Positions 1-9,600 are shown, counted from the stretch's first letter. The stretch is 64,000 nt of DNA from JBFWRI01 sp050248995 (GCA_050248995.1 JBFWRI010000001.1:1-64000); one strand, 5' to 3'. Notes: generated by a model not told the origin, from the letters alone. Translations and numbers: made by a program.

Positions 1-236
1 TAATGCGGATTTGACCCAGCCAGCAGCGCAGGCGGTGTGGTGCTCAGCAGTTCGGCAGATGTATAGCTGCATTGCAGGGTATTCGTCAGATCGCTGTGCA
101 GAATAAAGGCATCAACAAGATAATCTGCGGGTATATCTGCGATCCCGCCTATGCCGGGGCCAGCTTGTATGAGGGCGGCTGATGCTGTCAGTGCTGGGGC
201 CTGAACGCAATTCTCGGGTGGTATATCAATGGCCAT
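1..236 (-). CDS. Unknown protein, N-terminal part (runs off left edge)
   Basis: An ATG on the minus strand at 236 is preceded at about 5 bases by AGAGAGG, a good ribosome-binding site. The frame then stays open for 78 codons to the edge, where the last two visible bases are TA, so it may stop immediately outside or continue. The peptide starts MAIDIPPENC and has no signal peptide or clear motif. It is divergent from the flagellar block, and the 190 bp between them would hold both promoters. I do not recognise the family; a flagellar role would be a guess from position only. Confidence 0.5.
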   Translation of the reverse strand, partial: MAIDIPPENCVQAPALTASAALIQAGPGIGGIADIPADYLVDAFILHSDLTNTLQCSYTSAELLSTTPPALLAGSNPH

Positions 237-351
237 ATAAGCCTCTCTGCGTCACCAAAATCGCTCTCGCATAGGAAATTATAACACCGTGTTTTGAAAG
301 TAGATGGCATGTCAGTTCTAGCTAACCGTATGATATGTAACAGTATTTAAT

Positions 352-367
352 TGGCACGGTGGTTGCA
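352..367 (+). promoter_or_regulatory. Sigma-54 (RpoN) promoter of the flgE operon
   Basis: TGGCACG, four bases, then TTGCA matches the -24/-12 RpoN consensus (TGGCACG-N4-TTGCW) at every position. The expected start of transcription is about 11-12 bases beyond the -12 GC, near 377, giving a leader of about 50 bases before the flgE start at 429. RpoN control of hook genes is known in Caulobacter and other alphaproteobacteria, usually with an FlbD/FleQ-type activator. No activator site was identified in the short upstream region. Confidence 0.85.
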
Positions 368-384
368 CTATCCCCTTCGACAAA

Positions 385-408
385 GTGTCTTTCCACTAGG
401 CAAGACAC
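385..408 (+). other. Stem-loop in the flgE 5' leader
   Basis: GTGTCTT (385-391) and AAGACAC (402-408) are perfect 7 bp inverted repeats around a 10-base loop. They lie wholly inside the predicted flgE leader and end about 9 bases before the Shine-Dalgarno CGGAGG (417-422). No T-tract follows, so it is not a terminator. A role in mRNA stability or translation control is possible; the function is inference. Confidence 0.5.
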
Positions 409-428
409 GCACATGACGGAGGTCGATT

Positions 429-2009
429 ATGAGTTTGTTTGCTGCGCTCACTGTTGCGGTTGGTGGTCTTAACGCCCAATCAAGCGCCATCGGTAACGTG
501 TCCGATAACCTGGCTAACGCCCAGACCATCGGCTTCAAGCGTATTGATACGCGATTTGAATCGCTGGTAACCCAGTCGAACGCACGTTCGAACGACCCCG
601 GCGGTGTGCGTGCTACGCCGTCTTACCAGAACAGCATTCAGGGCGGTCTGCTGCAAAGCCAGACATCAACCTCGCTGGCCATCTCGGGCGAAGGCTTCTT
701 CGGTGTTCAACGTGCATCTGTCGATGCCACCGGCGCCACGACCTTCAACGACCAGCAATTCTATACGCGCCGCGGCGACTTTACGCTCAACCGCGACGGT
801 TATCTGGTCAACGGTGCCGATTATTACCTGTTGGGCTATGCGGTTGACAGCTCGACGGGTGAAGTTGACACCTCGGTCACAGACCCCATTCAGATCTCGG
901 CCTTGCTGGATAACCCGGTTGCGACCTCAAGCGTGCGTTATGCGGCGAACTTGCCGGCCAGCGCTGACGCGGGTGAAGCATTCCCGACGTCGACAGTGCA
1001 GATCTTCGACTCGCTGGGTAACCCGCACGAATTGGAACTGACCTGGACCAAGATTGACGGCACCAACCAGTGGTCGCTGGACATTGAAACCGACGATGCC
1101 ATCCCGACAGCACTGAACCGCAACCTGCTGTTCGAGTTCAACGGTAGTCCGGCTGGTACGCTTTCGCCGCTGACAGCAACCTATGAGTTTGACGAAGTGC
1201 TGGGTGGCGACATGGTGTTCGATACGACCGGCGACACTATCACACTAACCGATACGACCTGGGCGGCCCAGGGCTACCAGGTTGGTGACGTGATAACGAT
1301 CGCAGGAACTGCCAGCAACAACAGTACCTTCACCATCACGGCACTAAGCGATGAAGAAGCTACGGTTGCTGAAAACGTAACCAACGAAACCGCGACATCA
1401 TACACAGCTACACGCAACGGTGCCGGTATCCGCGCTTCGACGGCCAGTGGCCAGACAGGCCCGACACTGAGCATTGTGTCGCCTACGCCGCCCGATACGT
1501 CGGCCACGGTTTCGGTGTCGCTCGAGTTCTTGGGCGCCGGTTCGCAAACCGTTGTGCTGGACTTTGGTGACTATAACGCCGCGACAGGTATTACGCAGTT
1601 CGCTGCTGACGACCTGCAGGTGACATCGTTCGAGCAGAACGGTATCCCCCGCGGTTCGTTCCAGGATCTTGCGATCGACGAAGACGGCTTCGTGACGCTG
1701 AACTACGATAACGGCCGGGCACGGACGCTGTTCCAAATCCCGATCGTACAGTTCTTCGCTCCGAACTCACTGCAACGTGAGGATGGCGGCGCCTTCAGCC
1801 GTACCCTGGACTCGGGCACGGCACGCTTCTCGGCGCCGGGCACTGTGGGTGCAGGTACCATCGTGGGTAACGCACTTGAAGGCTCGAACGTCGATATCGC
1901 CGACGAGTTCACAAAGATGATCCAGTCGCAGCGTGTCTACTCGGCCAACGCGCGGACCATCTCGACAACCAACGCGATGCTGGAAGAAGTCATCAACGTG
2001 GTCAGGTAG
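429..2009 (+). CDS. flgE: Flagellar hook protein FlgE
   Basis: Builds the flagellar hook, the extracellular joint between rod and filament. The N-terminus (MSLFAALTVAVGGLNAQSSA then ANAQTIGFKR) is the classic rod/hook D0 helix, and the C-terminus (residues about 485-526, with MIQSQRVYSANARTISTTN) is the matching terminal coiled coil. The 526 aa length is within the range for hook proteins with surface domains. Residues about 262-331 form an inserted beta-rich module that recurs in the nearby FlgL. The start has CGGAGG about 7 bases upstream. It is the first gene of a flgE-flgK-flgL run behind a sigma-54 promoter. Confidence 0.95.
   Translation: MSLFAALTVAVGGLNAQSSAIGNVSDNLANAQTIGFKRIDTRFESLVTQSNARSNDPGGVRATPSYQNSIQGGLLQSQTSTSLAISGEGFFGVQRASVDATGATTFNDQQFYTRRGDFTLNRDGYLVNGADYYLLGYAVDSSTGEVDTSVTDPIQISALLDNPVATSSVRYAANLPASADAGEAFPTSTVQIFDSLGNPHELELTWTKIDGTNQWSLDIETDDAIPTALNRNLLFEFNGSPAGTLSPLTATYEFDEVLGGDMVFDTTGDTITLTDTTWAAQGYQVGDVITIAGTASNNSTFTITALSDEEATVAENVTNETATSYTATRNGAGIRASTASGQTGPTLSIVSPTPPDTSATVSVSLEFLGAGSQTVVLDFGDYNAATGITQFAADDLQVTSFEQNGIPRGSFQDLAIDEDGFVTLNYDNGRARTLFQIPIVQFFAPNSLQREDGGAFSRTLDSGTARFSAPGTVGAGTIVGNALEGSNVDIADEFTKMIQSQRVYSANARTISTTNAMLEEVINVVR
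1212..1421 (+). repeat. Duplicated module, copy 1 (inside flgE)
   Basis: Encodes FlgE residues about 262-331, centred on TWAAQGYQVGDVITIAG and SNNSTFTITALSD. More than half of the aligned residues are identical to FlgL residues about 200-262. The pattern (G-x-x-VGD, a glycine turn, SNN, then T-I-T-x-LSD) resembles small beta modules often found in phage tail and surface proteins. It lies in the variable surface-exposed middle of the hook protein, away from the conserved polymerisation ends. Confidence 0.8.
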
Positions 2010-2035
2010 GCCAACGTTTCTAGGTAGGTAAATAG

Positions 2036-3427
2036 ATGTCACTTGTCGGTGCATTAGATACTGCCGTTAGCGGGTTGAAGGTTGCGCAGTTGCAGGTGCA
2101 GAACGCGGCAAACAACATCGCTAACGCCAGTGATCCGAACTTCTCGCGGAAAGAAGCGCAGCAGGCGCCCATCAATCTGGGTGCGAATGGCGGCGGCGTG
2201 CAGATCATCGGTTATAACCGCACGATCAACACGGCACTAAATCGTATTTATATTGACGCGATTACATCCAACGGCTTTAACACGGCTGCTAGTGATGTCT
2301 TCGCCAGCATTAAGGACATTTATGGCCTGTCGACCGATACAGCACAGCTTAGTACCCGGCTGTCATCCTTCATAACCGCGTGGCAGTCTTACTCGGCGGC
2401 GCCGGAAAGCATCGTTCGCCAGCGCGAGATTATCTCGGCCGGTGATTCCTTCGCTCAGGAAATACGCCGCATTTCCGCTGCCCTGGATACGCTGGATACA
2501 GACACGCAGAAAATACAAACTGATGCGATTGAGGAAGTGAACGGCCTTTTGAGCCGCATCGATAACCTGAACGATCAGATAGCATCAGCGACGGCGTCAG
2601 GCGAGCCATCGGGCAACCTGGAAGACAGTCGCGATGCAGCGCTGCGCGATTTGGCCAAATACATGAATATCCGCTCGCTCGAAGGTGACCTTGGTCGTGT
2701 GCGCATTATCACGCCGGCAGGCTTCATGCTGCTGGATAGCACACCCGTAACGCTGACATTCGACGGCACGGATTACGAAACCGTACAAGGCGTTAATCTG
2801 AACAATGTCCTGACCGGTGGTTCCCTGCAAAGCCTGCAGCAACTGCGGGAAGATGGCTCGCCGGCTGCCGCAAACACGGATCCGGGCCGCGAAGTCATTC
2901 GCAAGCTGCGTTCGCAGCTGGATGAGCTGGCTGACAGTTTTCTGACAACCGTTGGATCGCCGACGACATTTGCCGCCGCCTATGACGGCGCTACGACGGC
3001 AACGGGTGAACTGGCATCCAGCTTCTTTACCGGCACTGGCCGCACGGACATCGCCATCAACGCTGCGCTGTTGAACGGCACCAGCAATGTCAAGCGGGCG
3101 TCGGCCGATGTTGTTGTTGCGGCTCTTAACAACAACGGACGCAGCTATACGGCTGATGGCTTAACGGTTTCAGACACGAGCTACTCAAACTACGTGGCCT
3201 CGATGCTGGGGGTCATTGGCGCGGCGGCGGCCACTGTCGAGGGCCGTGCTGACCTGACGCAGGCCGCTGAGGAAACATACAAAGAGCGCTTCGCTAACAC
3301 TATTGGTGTCAACGTCGATGAAGAGTTGGTGGCGCTGACGCGTTATCAGAATTCCTATACGGCCGTTGCACGGGTTATCAGCGTGGTGAACGAGATGTTC
3401 GACATCCTTGATAGTATCAGCAGGTAA
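2036..3427 (+). CDS. flgK: Flagellar hook-associated protein FlgK (HAP1)
   Basis: Forms the first hook-filament junction layer, secreted by the flagellar export apparatus. The N-terminus has the rod/hook-type helix (SLVGALDTAVSGLKVAQLQV, then NNIANASDPNFSRKEA). The C-terminus ends in the paired helix with EELVALTRYQNSYTAVARVI and FDILDSISR. At 463 aa it is at the short end for FlgK, so surface domains are reduced. It starts 26 bases after flgE behind a TAGGTAGG-type ribosome site, so it is almost certainly co-transcribed from the sigma-54 promoter. Confidence 0.93.
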   Translation: MSLVGALDTAVSGLKVAQLQVQNAANNIANASDPNFSRKEAQQAPINLGANGGGVQIIGYNRTINTALNRIYIDAITSNGFNTAASDVFASIKDIYGLSTDTAQLSTRLSSFITAWQSYSAAPESIVRQREIISAGDSFAQEIRRISAALDTLDTDTQKIQTDAIEEVNGLLSRIDNLNDQIASATASGEPSGNLEDSRDAALRDLAKYMNIRSLEGDLGRVRIITPAGFMLLDSTPVTLTFDGTDYETVQGVNLNNVLTGGSLQSLQQLREDGSPAAANTDPGREVIRKLRSQLDELADSFLTTVGSPTTFAAAYDGATTATGELASSFFTGTGRTDIAINAALLNGTSNVKRASADVVVAALNNNGRSYTADGLTVSDTSYSNYVASMLGVIGAAAATVEGRADLTQAAEETYKERFANTIGVNVDEELVALTRYQNSYTAVARVISVVNEMFDILDSISR

Positions 3428-3436
3428 GGAGGCGCA

Positions 3437-4657
3437 GTGGGAGTTATCAGCAGCATTACGAACCTGGCGGTTGAATTCCAGACCACGCGCCTGATGCGTA
3501 CGGGCCGCGATACACTGCTGCTGTTACAGGCCCAGATGGCGACCGGCAAGAAGACGCAAGACCTTTCAACGCTCGGGATTACAAACACCCGTACGCTTTT
3601 GTCGGCACGTGCCACGCAAAGCAAGCTGGAAGGCTATATCGACAGCATTAAGACAGTTGAAACGCGGTTGCAGTTCCAGAGCTCAGTTCTGGCTGGAATC
3701 GATGCAGTGCTTTTGCAGGCGCAGAACCTTGTCAGCGACTCGGCTACCTATGACGCCAGTGTGACCAACGGTGCGGCATCGCTGTTCCAGAGCTTCATGC
3801 AACAAATCCAGATTTATCTGAACCAACGGGTAGAGGACCGCGGCATTTTTGCCGGCGACCGCCTTAGCAGCGACCCCGTCAAGAACTTACTGACAACATT
3901 GCCGGTGCCGCCAACAGAAGCCTATCCATTCACGCCGGACACATCGCCCACACTTCCTGCGTATGATACGGCTGTAACAACCGAGCTGGACGCAACCAGC
4001 ATCGCATTCGATGACGGCTCGGGCGCCGGCACCGGCACGCTGACGCTGGGCAGCAGCACTTGGGAAGCGCTGGGGTATCAGGTGGGCGATACGGTGACGA
4101 TCACCGGCACCACCAGCAACAATGCTGTCTATACCATCACGTCGCTGAGCGATGATGTGGCCACGGTGGCGGAGCTAGTTACCGATGAAGCTGCCGATAC
4201 ATCCTTTACAGCTATCCGTTCGGCGGCCATCAACGGCCCCGCCGCTTATATTGAGGACAGTGTTTATATCGATGACGGGTTCTTGGCCTCTTACGGCATT
4301 ACCAGCACCGACCCCGCTTTCCAGAACTTGATTATGGGGCTGCGCTGGGCTTATGTCGCGACGCAGGATCAGGTCAACTACACTACATATATGGACCGCG
4401 CCTATGAACTGCTGGGCACAAGCCAAACCGGGCTACGCCAGCTGCAGGCCGAAGTGGTTTCCAATATAAATGTGTTCAGCGCAAAGCGTGAAACACACGA
4501 GACCAGCATTATCACAGCTAAAAACCAGGAAGACGACATCATCGCGGCGGATGTAAACGAGGCGGCAACGCGGCTTTCCATTTTGTCGGCCCAGATCGAA
4601 GCATCCTACGCCGCTACGGGGCGCATTATTAATCTGACTATCGTTGACTTTATCTAA
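3437..4657 (+). CDS. flgL: Flagellar hook-associated protein FlgL (HAP3)
   Basis: Second junction protein, onto which flagellin assembles. The N-terminal flagellin-like helix (residues 1-100, with QAQMATGKKTQDLSTLGI) and C-terminal helix (LSAQIEASYAATGRIINLTI) are visible. The 406 aa length is longer than a minimal FlgL of about 300 because of a middle insertion. Residues about 200-262 of that insertion are a module shared with FlgE. The start is GTG at 3437, supported by a strong TAAGGAGG (3424-3431) just upstream and a 9 bp gap to flgK. The gene ends 16 bases before the next start. Confidence 0.9.
   Translation: MGVISSITNLAVEFQTTRLMRTGRDTLLLLQAQMATGKKTQDLSTLGITNTRTLLSARATQSKLEGYIDSIKTVETRLQFQSSVLAGIDAVLLQAQNLVSDSATYDASVTNGAASLFQSFMQQIQIYLNQRVEDRGIFAGDRLSSDPVKNLLTTLPVPPTEAYPFTPDTSPTLPAYDTAVTTELDATSIAFDDGSGAGTGTLTLGSSTWEALGYQVGDTVTITGTTSNNAVYTITSLSDDVATVAELVTDEAADTSFTAIRSAAINGPAAYIEDSVYIDDGFLASYGITSTDPAFQNLIMGLRWAYVATQDQVNYTTYMDRAYELLGTSQTGLRQLQAEVVSNINVFSAKRETHETSIITAKNQEDDIIAADVNEAATRLSILSAQIEASYAATGRIINLTIVDFI
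4034..4222 (+). repeat. Duplicated module, copy 2 (inside flgL)
   Basis: Encodes FlgL residues about 200-262, centred on TWEALGYQVGDTVTITG and SNNAVYTITSLSDD. It is the paralogue of the module at 1212-1421 in flgE. The order of conserved positions (W, GYQVGD, T-I, G-T, SNN, TIT, LSD, ATVAE) is the same without gaps in the core. Nucleotide similarity is visible but weaker than protein similarity, so the copying is not very recent, or one copy has been reshaped by codon changes. Confidence 0.8.
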
Positions 4658-4673
4658 CCTGAAGGAGCGACGC

Positions 4674-6140
4674 ATGACACCCATGAACCATTCAGCCGCA
4701 CAGCGAGCCCATGAAAACGTCTCGACCGGCGCAGGCAATGCCGCTAAAGTGACCGGCATTCATGGAGGCCAAATGACGACTATGTCGCCCACTGAACATC
4801 TTGAGCATCTTCGCGCCCTCAGTCCTGTCGGGCTGCAGTATATCGCAGCTATCCGCGGGTTTGTCCCAGCGTTCGCCGAAGATTACAATTACGCCATGCT
4901 GGGTTGCGGCGACGGTGAAACGCTTATAGCGCTTGCGGCATCAAACCCCGATGGCCACTTCCTTGGTTTTGACGGTGACGCTGCGCAGGTGCAGGCGGCC
5001 GCGGGCCGGGCCGAAAAACTGGGCGTATCGAATGTTTCGTTTGTGCATGCTGACAGCCTTGCGCTAGCGCTGGCCATTAAGGAAGGCAAGCTGCCAACGC
5101 CGGCTTTTGATTATGTCGTTCTCAATCTTGCCGGCCAGTCGGTCGATGAGAATGAAGTGCCAAGCATGTTGGCGCTGGCCGGGGATATCCTGGCACCGGG
5201 GGGTATCTTCTATATTTCGTATGACACGAATGTGAAAGCCGATGGCGGCGATCTGGCGGCCGCTCTTGTCAGCTATAAGGCCGCTGGTGCTGCATCGCGC
5301 ACCGATCAGGCTCAGCAGGCCGGTAAAAGTGCTGGCCTCAATTATCTGGGCAGCGCACGCATCAAGCAGAACTATCTGGAATTCTCAGCGCCGTCGGCGG
5401 CACACGACCTGTTGTCGAAATCAGCAGGTGAACCTTTTTATGAAACGCTGAAGGATCTGGCAACGGGTGCGACACAGCGTCATGATGTATGGCTGAAAGC
5501 AGATGGTGCGCCGGTCGAAAACATAGTGCAGCGTTTTGGCGTGTTCACATTCTCGGTAACATCGCCAACCAGCTATATCGATCCGCAGTATCGTTACTTT
5601 GATAAAAAGATCGATTTTTCGACCCCGCTATTCACGCGCCTGATCAATGCGCTGTCTGGCTATCCACTGTCTGTCGGCGATATGCTGGCGCATGAAGATC
5701 TGAAGGGCGCTGCGCCAGAAGAACTACTGAGCGGTGTAATGATGTTGGTGGCAACAGGCATCGCCGAGCCGACCGCCCGCCAAATTGAAATCGCGGGTGA
5801 CCTGCTGGACGCCAAGCTGGCAACCACATACAACCAGCGCCTGCGCAGCGGTGCAGTGACCGGTGGCGGCTATCTGGCGGCGCCTGGTCTTGGCCGCCCG
5901 GTGTTTGGTACGCCCACGACGTTGATGTGCCTGAAAGCGATAGATGCTGCCGGCATCAAAGGAGCCGAAGAGATTCTTGACCAGCAGTTGCGTGAGGCAT
6001 CAGCTCCGGTGAAAGCCGAAATTCCGGCCAACCTTTCAGATGAAACCATGCGCCGTAATACAGCCTATCACCTGCTGCAGCAAATCTGCCAGGAATGGCT
6101 TGGCTTTACACTGGTGCACGGAATTATGGTTCCAAAGTAA
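4674..6140 (+). CDS. SAM-dependent methyltransferase with regulatory domain
   Basis: Class I methyltransferase. The SAM-binding motif I is YAMLGCGDGE near residue 75, followed by an acidic strand end (FLGFDGD). The middle, around QRHDVWLKADGAPVENI, resembles the methyltransferase regulatory domain (Pfam MethyTransf_Reg), which goes with protein-lysine methyltransferase-like enzymes. The start chosen is ATG 4674 behind GAAGGAG. A second in-frame ATG at 4773 also has a close GGAGG, so a product 33 residues shorter is possible; the extra N-terminus is low in complexity. It follows flgL by 16 bases, so flagellin or another flagellar protein is a plausible substrate (inference). Confidence 0.75.
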   Translation: MTPMNHSAAQRAHENVSTGAGNAAKVTGIHGGQMTTMSPTEHLEHLRALSPVGLQYIAAIRGFVPAFAEDYNYAMLGCGDGETLIALAASNPDGHFLGFDGDAAQVQAAAGRAEKLGVSNVSFVHADSLALALAIKEGKLPTPAFDYVVLNLAGQSVDENEVPSMLALAGDILAPGGIFYISYDTNVKADGGDLAAALVSYKAAGAASRTDQAQQAGKSAGLNYLGSARIKQNYLEFSAPSAAHDLLSKSAGEPFYETLKDLATGATQRHDVWLKADGAPVENIVQRFGVFTFSVTSPTSYIDPQYRYFDKKIDFSTPLFTRLINALSGYPLSVGDMLAHEDLKGAAPEELLSGVMMLVATGIAEPTARQIEIAGDLLDAKLATTYNQRLRSGAVTGGGYLAAPGLGRPVFGTPTTLMCLKAIDAAGIKGAEEILDQQLREASAPVKAEIPANLSDETMRRNTAYHLLQQICQEWLGFTLVHGIMVPK

Positions 6141-6504
6141 GGATAAGCGGCGCATCCTTTTCAATAACAGGAGCTCCGCTTTTTTCTTTGTCCTTTAAAT
6201 AAGCGCGGATGGCGTTGCCGCCAAAAATTTCATGGCCGCTATCATGCAGCGCCGGCAACATGCTTTGCATTTCATACGGCACCCAGTCGATAAACTCGAC
6301 GTGCAGGGTGCATGTCTCGGGTGTGAATCCCTGGTCGGCCAGTGTTTGTGCGTGCATGCGAAAAAGAAAGAGGATGCGCTCATCGGAATTCGCCCCGCCT
6401 TCAGTGCGCAGCTTTTTCAGCATCTTCAGGCGCAGGAGGCGCCCGCCTGCAGGCGTTGCGGGCGGGGTTTTGCCGATATAGACGGGCAGCGGCTTTGCAG
6501 ACAT
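6124..6504 (-). CDS. Conserved-looking hypothetical protein
   Basis: A 126 aa basic-then-acidic soluble protein starting MSAKPLPVYIGKTPPATPAG, convergent with the methyltransferase and overlapping its last 17 bases. The frame continues upstream to 6540, but the methionine at 6504 gives a more natural start; the ribosome site is weak either way. No signal peptide, membrane segment or known motif is visible. I do not recognise it. It may be an independent gene between the flagellar and secretion blocks. Confidence 0.55.
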   Translation of the reverse strand: MSAKPLPVYIGKTPPATPAGGRLLRLKMLKKLRTEGGANSDERILFLFRMHAQTLADQGFTPETCTLHVEFIDWVPYEMQSMLPALHDSGHEIFGGNAIRAYLKDKEKSGAPVIEKDAPLILTLEP

Positions 6505-6600
6505 CGAAAGAACATTAGCCGCAGATCCCTTACATAACAAGCTTTCTTTCGGTATCGAACCAGATCATCTGATGCTTACTATAAGTGTTAGGCATTTCTT

Positions 6601-6636
6601 TAGTGGTTACATCCTAGCCTGAACGCCAAACCACTA
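6601..6636. promoter_or_regulatory. Inverted repeat upstream of the T4BSS block
   Basis: TAGTGGTT (6601-6608) and AACCACTA (6629-6636) form a perfect 8 bp inverted repeat with a 20-base spacer, 45 bases before the dotO start. It overlaps the region where the promoter must lie, including a TATAGAAT-like stretch at its right edge. It could be an operator or a long-loop hairpin. No T-tract follows, so a terminator is unlikely. Confidence 0.35.
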
Positions 6637-6680
6637 TAGAATCTCTCTACAATTCAGGGGTTTAGAGGAGAAACGGGCCG

Positions 6681-9600
6681 GTGCTTGGCTTCTTTGAGGA
6701 AATTTTTGGCAGCCTGATGTTTGCGCTGCGCCAGCCGGTTGAATCTTTCATTCGGCTTGAAACGTCAGACGATGACCGCACGCTGGTTGCGTCCGATGGT
6801 TCGCTGGTGTCGTTCATCCGTGTTTACGGCGCGCGCGCGATGATCGGCGAAGCCGAATACAATTACATCATCGATGCGGCCACGCTGAAACTCGGTTCGA
6901 AGTTCGATCGCCCCGGCTATGCCATCCAGTTTTATTTCCTGCGCGATCCGCAGCAGGTGCGCCGCGAGATGGACCGCCTGATGGTGGCCAACTATTCGGC
7001 CGCCAAAGTCGTTGATCTTGACCTAAAAGATCTTCTGGATGAGCGTCGTCGCCACCTTAGCAAATTCCTTGCTTATGAAGAAATGTGGGTTGTGTGCTGG
7101 ACCCGACCTAGTGCGATTACCAAGGTCGAACTTGAAAAAGCGCAAAAGGCGCGCGCACAAAAGAAATGGGTGAAAGCGTCAAAAGCGCAATATCCACATG
7201 CAGCCATCGATGCGCTGCGCGTGCGTCACCGCAGCTTTGCACAAGGCGCCGTCAGTTCGCTGGAAGAGATGGGTTTCAAGGTCGAGATGGCGGATGTGCA
7301 TACGGCCCTGCAGGCTGTGCGTGCCAGCATCTATCCGCAACGTGCCAATGAAAAGTGGCGCGCCTGCCTGCCGGGCGATCCGATCCCGGCGCGTCAGGAT
7401 ATCGACAAGAAAAACGACTATTCGGATGTCCTGTGGCCGCCTCTGCGACGTCAGATCGCTGTTGACGATGCGCGCGTTGTCAACAGTACGGCGGTGAAAA
7501 TCGGCAATACGTTGTGGTCGGCTGTCGACATGACGTTGGGTCCGCTGGAGCCGTCACCGTTCACGCAGCTGCTGGACCGCCTTATCGATACTGACACGCC
7601 GTTCCGCATGTCGTTCCTGATCGAAAGCCACGGTATCTCTGGCACGGCATTTAAAAAGCTGTTGTCGTCAATTCTTGGCTTTATGAACGATCAGAACCGC
7701 CAGGTGCGTGACTCGCTCAGCGCACTGCAGCATCTGTCGAACAGTGAGCCTGTCGTGCGCATGCGCTGCTCGATGGCAACCTTTGCGCCGGCTAACGACC
7801 TCGATTTGCTGGAGCGTCGGGTTGCAGGACTGATTCAGGCCATTGAATCGTGGGGCTATTGCCAGGCAACGCAGGTCGTAGGCGATCCACTGGATGGCGT
7901 GATGTCATCGGCGCTGGGTATCGCCTGCGCATCAACGGCCACGCCCGCTGTTGCGCCGTTTTATGACATCATGAAGCTGTTGCCATGGCAGCGCGCCTCA
8001 AGCCCGTTCACCGACGGTGCGGTTATCCTGCGTACGCCCGACGGACGCCCATGGCCCTACCAGATGGGCTCGCCGCTGACCACCACATGGTTCGATCTGA
8101 TTTTCGCGCAACCCGGTGCCGGTAAGTCGGTGCTGATGAATGCGCTTAACCTCGGCACCTGTCTGTCAGCCGGCATGGCTAAACTGCCGTTCGTCGCCAT
8201 CCTTGATATCGGTCCGTCATCGTCAGGCCTGATTTCGTTGCTGCGTGACTCGTTGCCGCTGGATCGTCGCTATGAAGCGCAGCATTTTAAACTGCGCATG
8301 ATGCCGGATTACGCGATCAATCCGTTCGATACACAGCTCGGGTGCCGCTACCCGCTACCCGACGAGAGGAGTTATCTGTCAGAGCTGATTACGCTGCTAT
8401 GTACGCCACCTGGGCAGGAACAGCCGTACGATGGCATCCCGCAGCTGGTCGGGCTTTGCGTTGATGAAATGTACCGCTGGCGCGATGACGCCACAGCGAA
8501 CGCCGAGCCGCGCCCGTACCTGGTGGGGATCGATAACGAAGTCGACAATGCACTGTCCCGCTATAACATCAAGTTACCGCCCGAGCCGCTATGGTGGGAT
8601 GTTGTTGATGCGCTGTTTGATAAAGACGACTATCACACTGCTATGTTGGCGCAGCGCCAATGCTCGCCAACACTTGCCGACGCAGTAACCGCCGCTCGCC
8701 GCCCGCAAATCCGGTCACTGTTGGAAGAAACGCAGATCGGCGCATCGGCCGAAGGCGTCATCCACGCGTTCGAGCGCATGATTGCCAGTGCGATCCGTGA
8801 ATTCCCCATCCTTTCGGGCGTGACGAAGTTTGATGTCGGCGGTGCGCGCGTTTGCGCGATCGATTTGCAGGATGTATCGCCGCAGGGTGATGATGTGGCC
8901 GACCGCCAGACAGCCATCATGTACATGTTGGCGCGCAATGCGATGGTACGCAGCTGGTGGCTGTCGCAGGATGCGCTGAAGAATTTTCCGCCCAAATACC
9001 GATTGTATCACGAAAACCGCATTCGCGAGATTCGCGAACTGCCGAAGCGCATTTCCTATGACGAATTCCACCGCACATCACGTTCGAAAGCCGTGCGGGC
9101 GCAGGTGATCCGTGACGTGCGTGAAGGCCGCAAGTGGGGCGTACAAATCGTGCTGGCATCGCAACTGATGGAAGACTTCAGCGATGACATGGTTGATCTT
9201 GCTACCGGCATCTGGATTTGCGGTGCCGCTGTGTCGGATCGCGTCATCACAACCGCGGGTGACCGCTTCGGCTTGTCAGAAACGGCGCGCAATGTGATGC
9301 GTTACCGCCTGACCGGTCCCAAGCCCAGCGGGGCGCCGGTGCTGTTTATCCTTGGCACTAACGAGGGTCGTTACGAACAGCATCTTGTAAATACGCTGGG
9401 CCCGATCGAGTTGTGGGCGTTGTCGACCTCGGCGGAAGACGTGGCTATCCGCACCCAGCTGTATAACCAGATCGGCGCCAAGGAAGCCCGGCAGCTCCTG
9501 GCCAAGGCGTTCCCGGGCGGATCGGCGCGTTCCGAAATCCGCCGCCGCGTTGTGCTGCGCACCGAATCCGGCGAGGTGGAAAACAACGCGTCCAGCGCTG

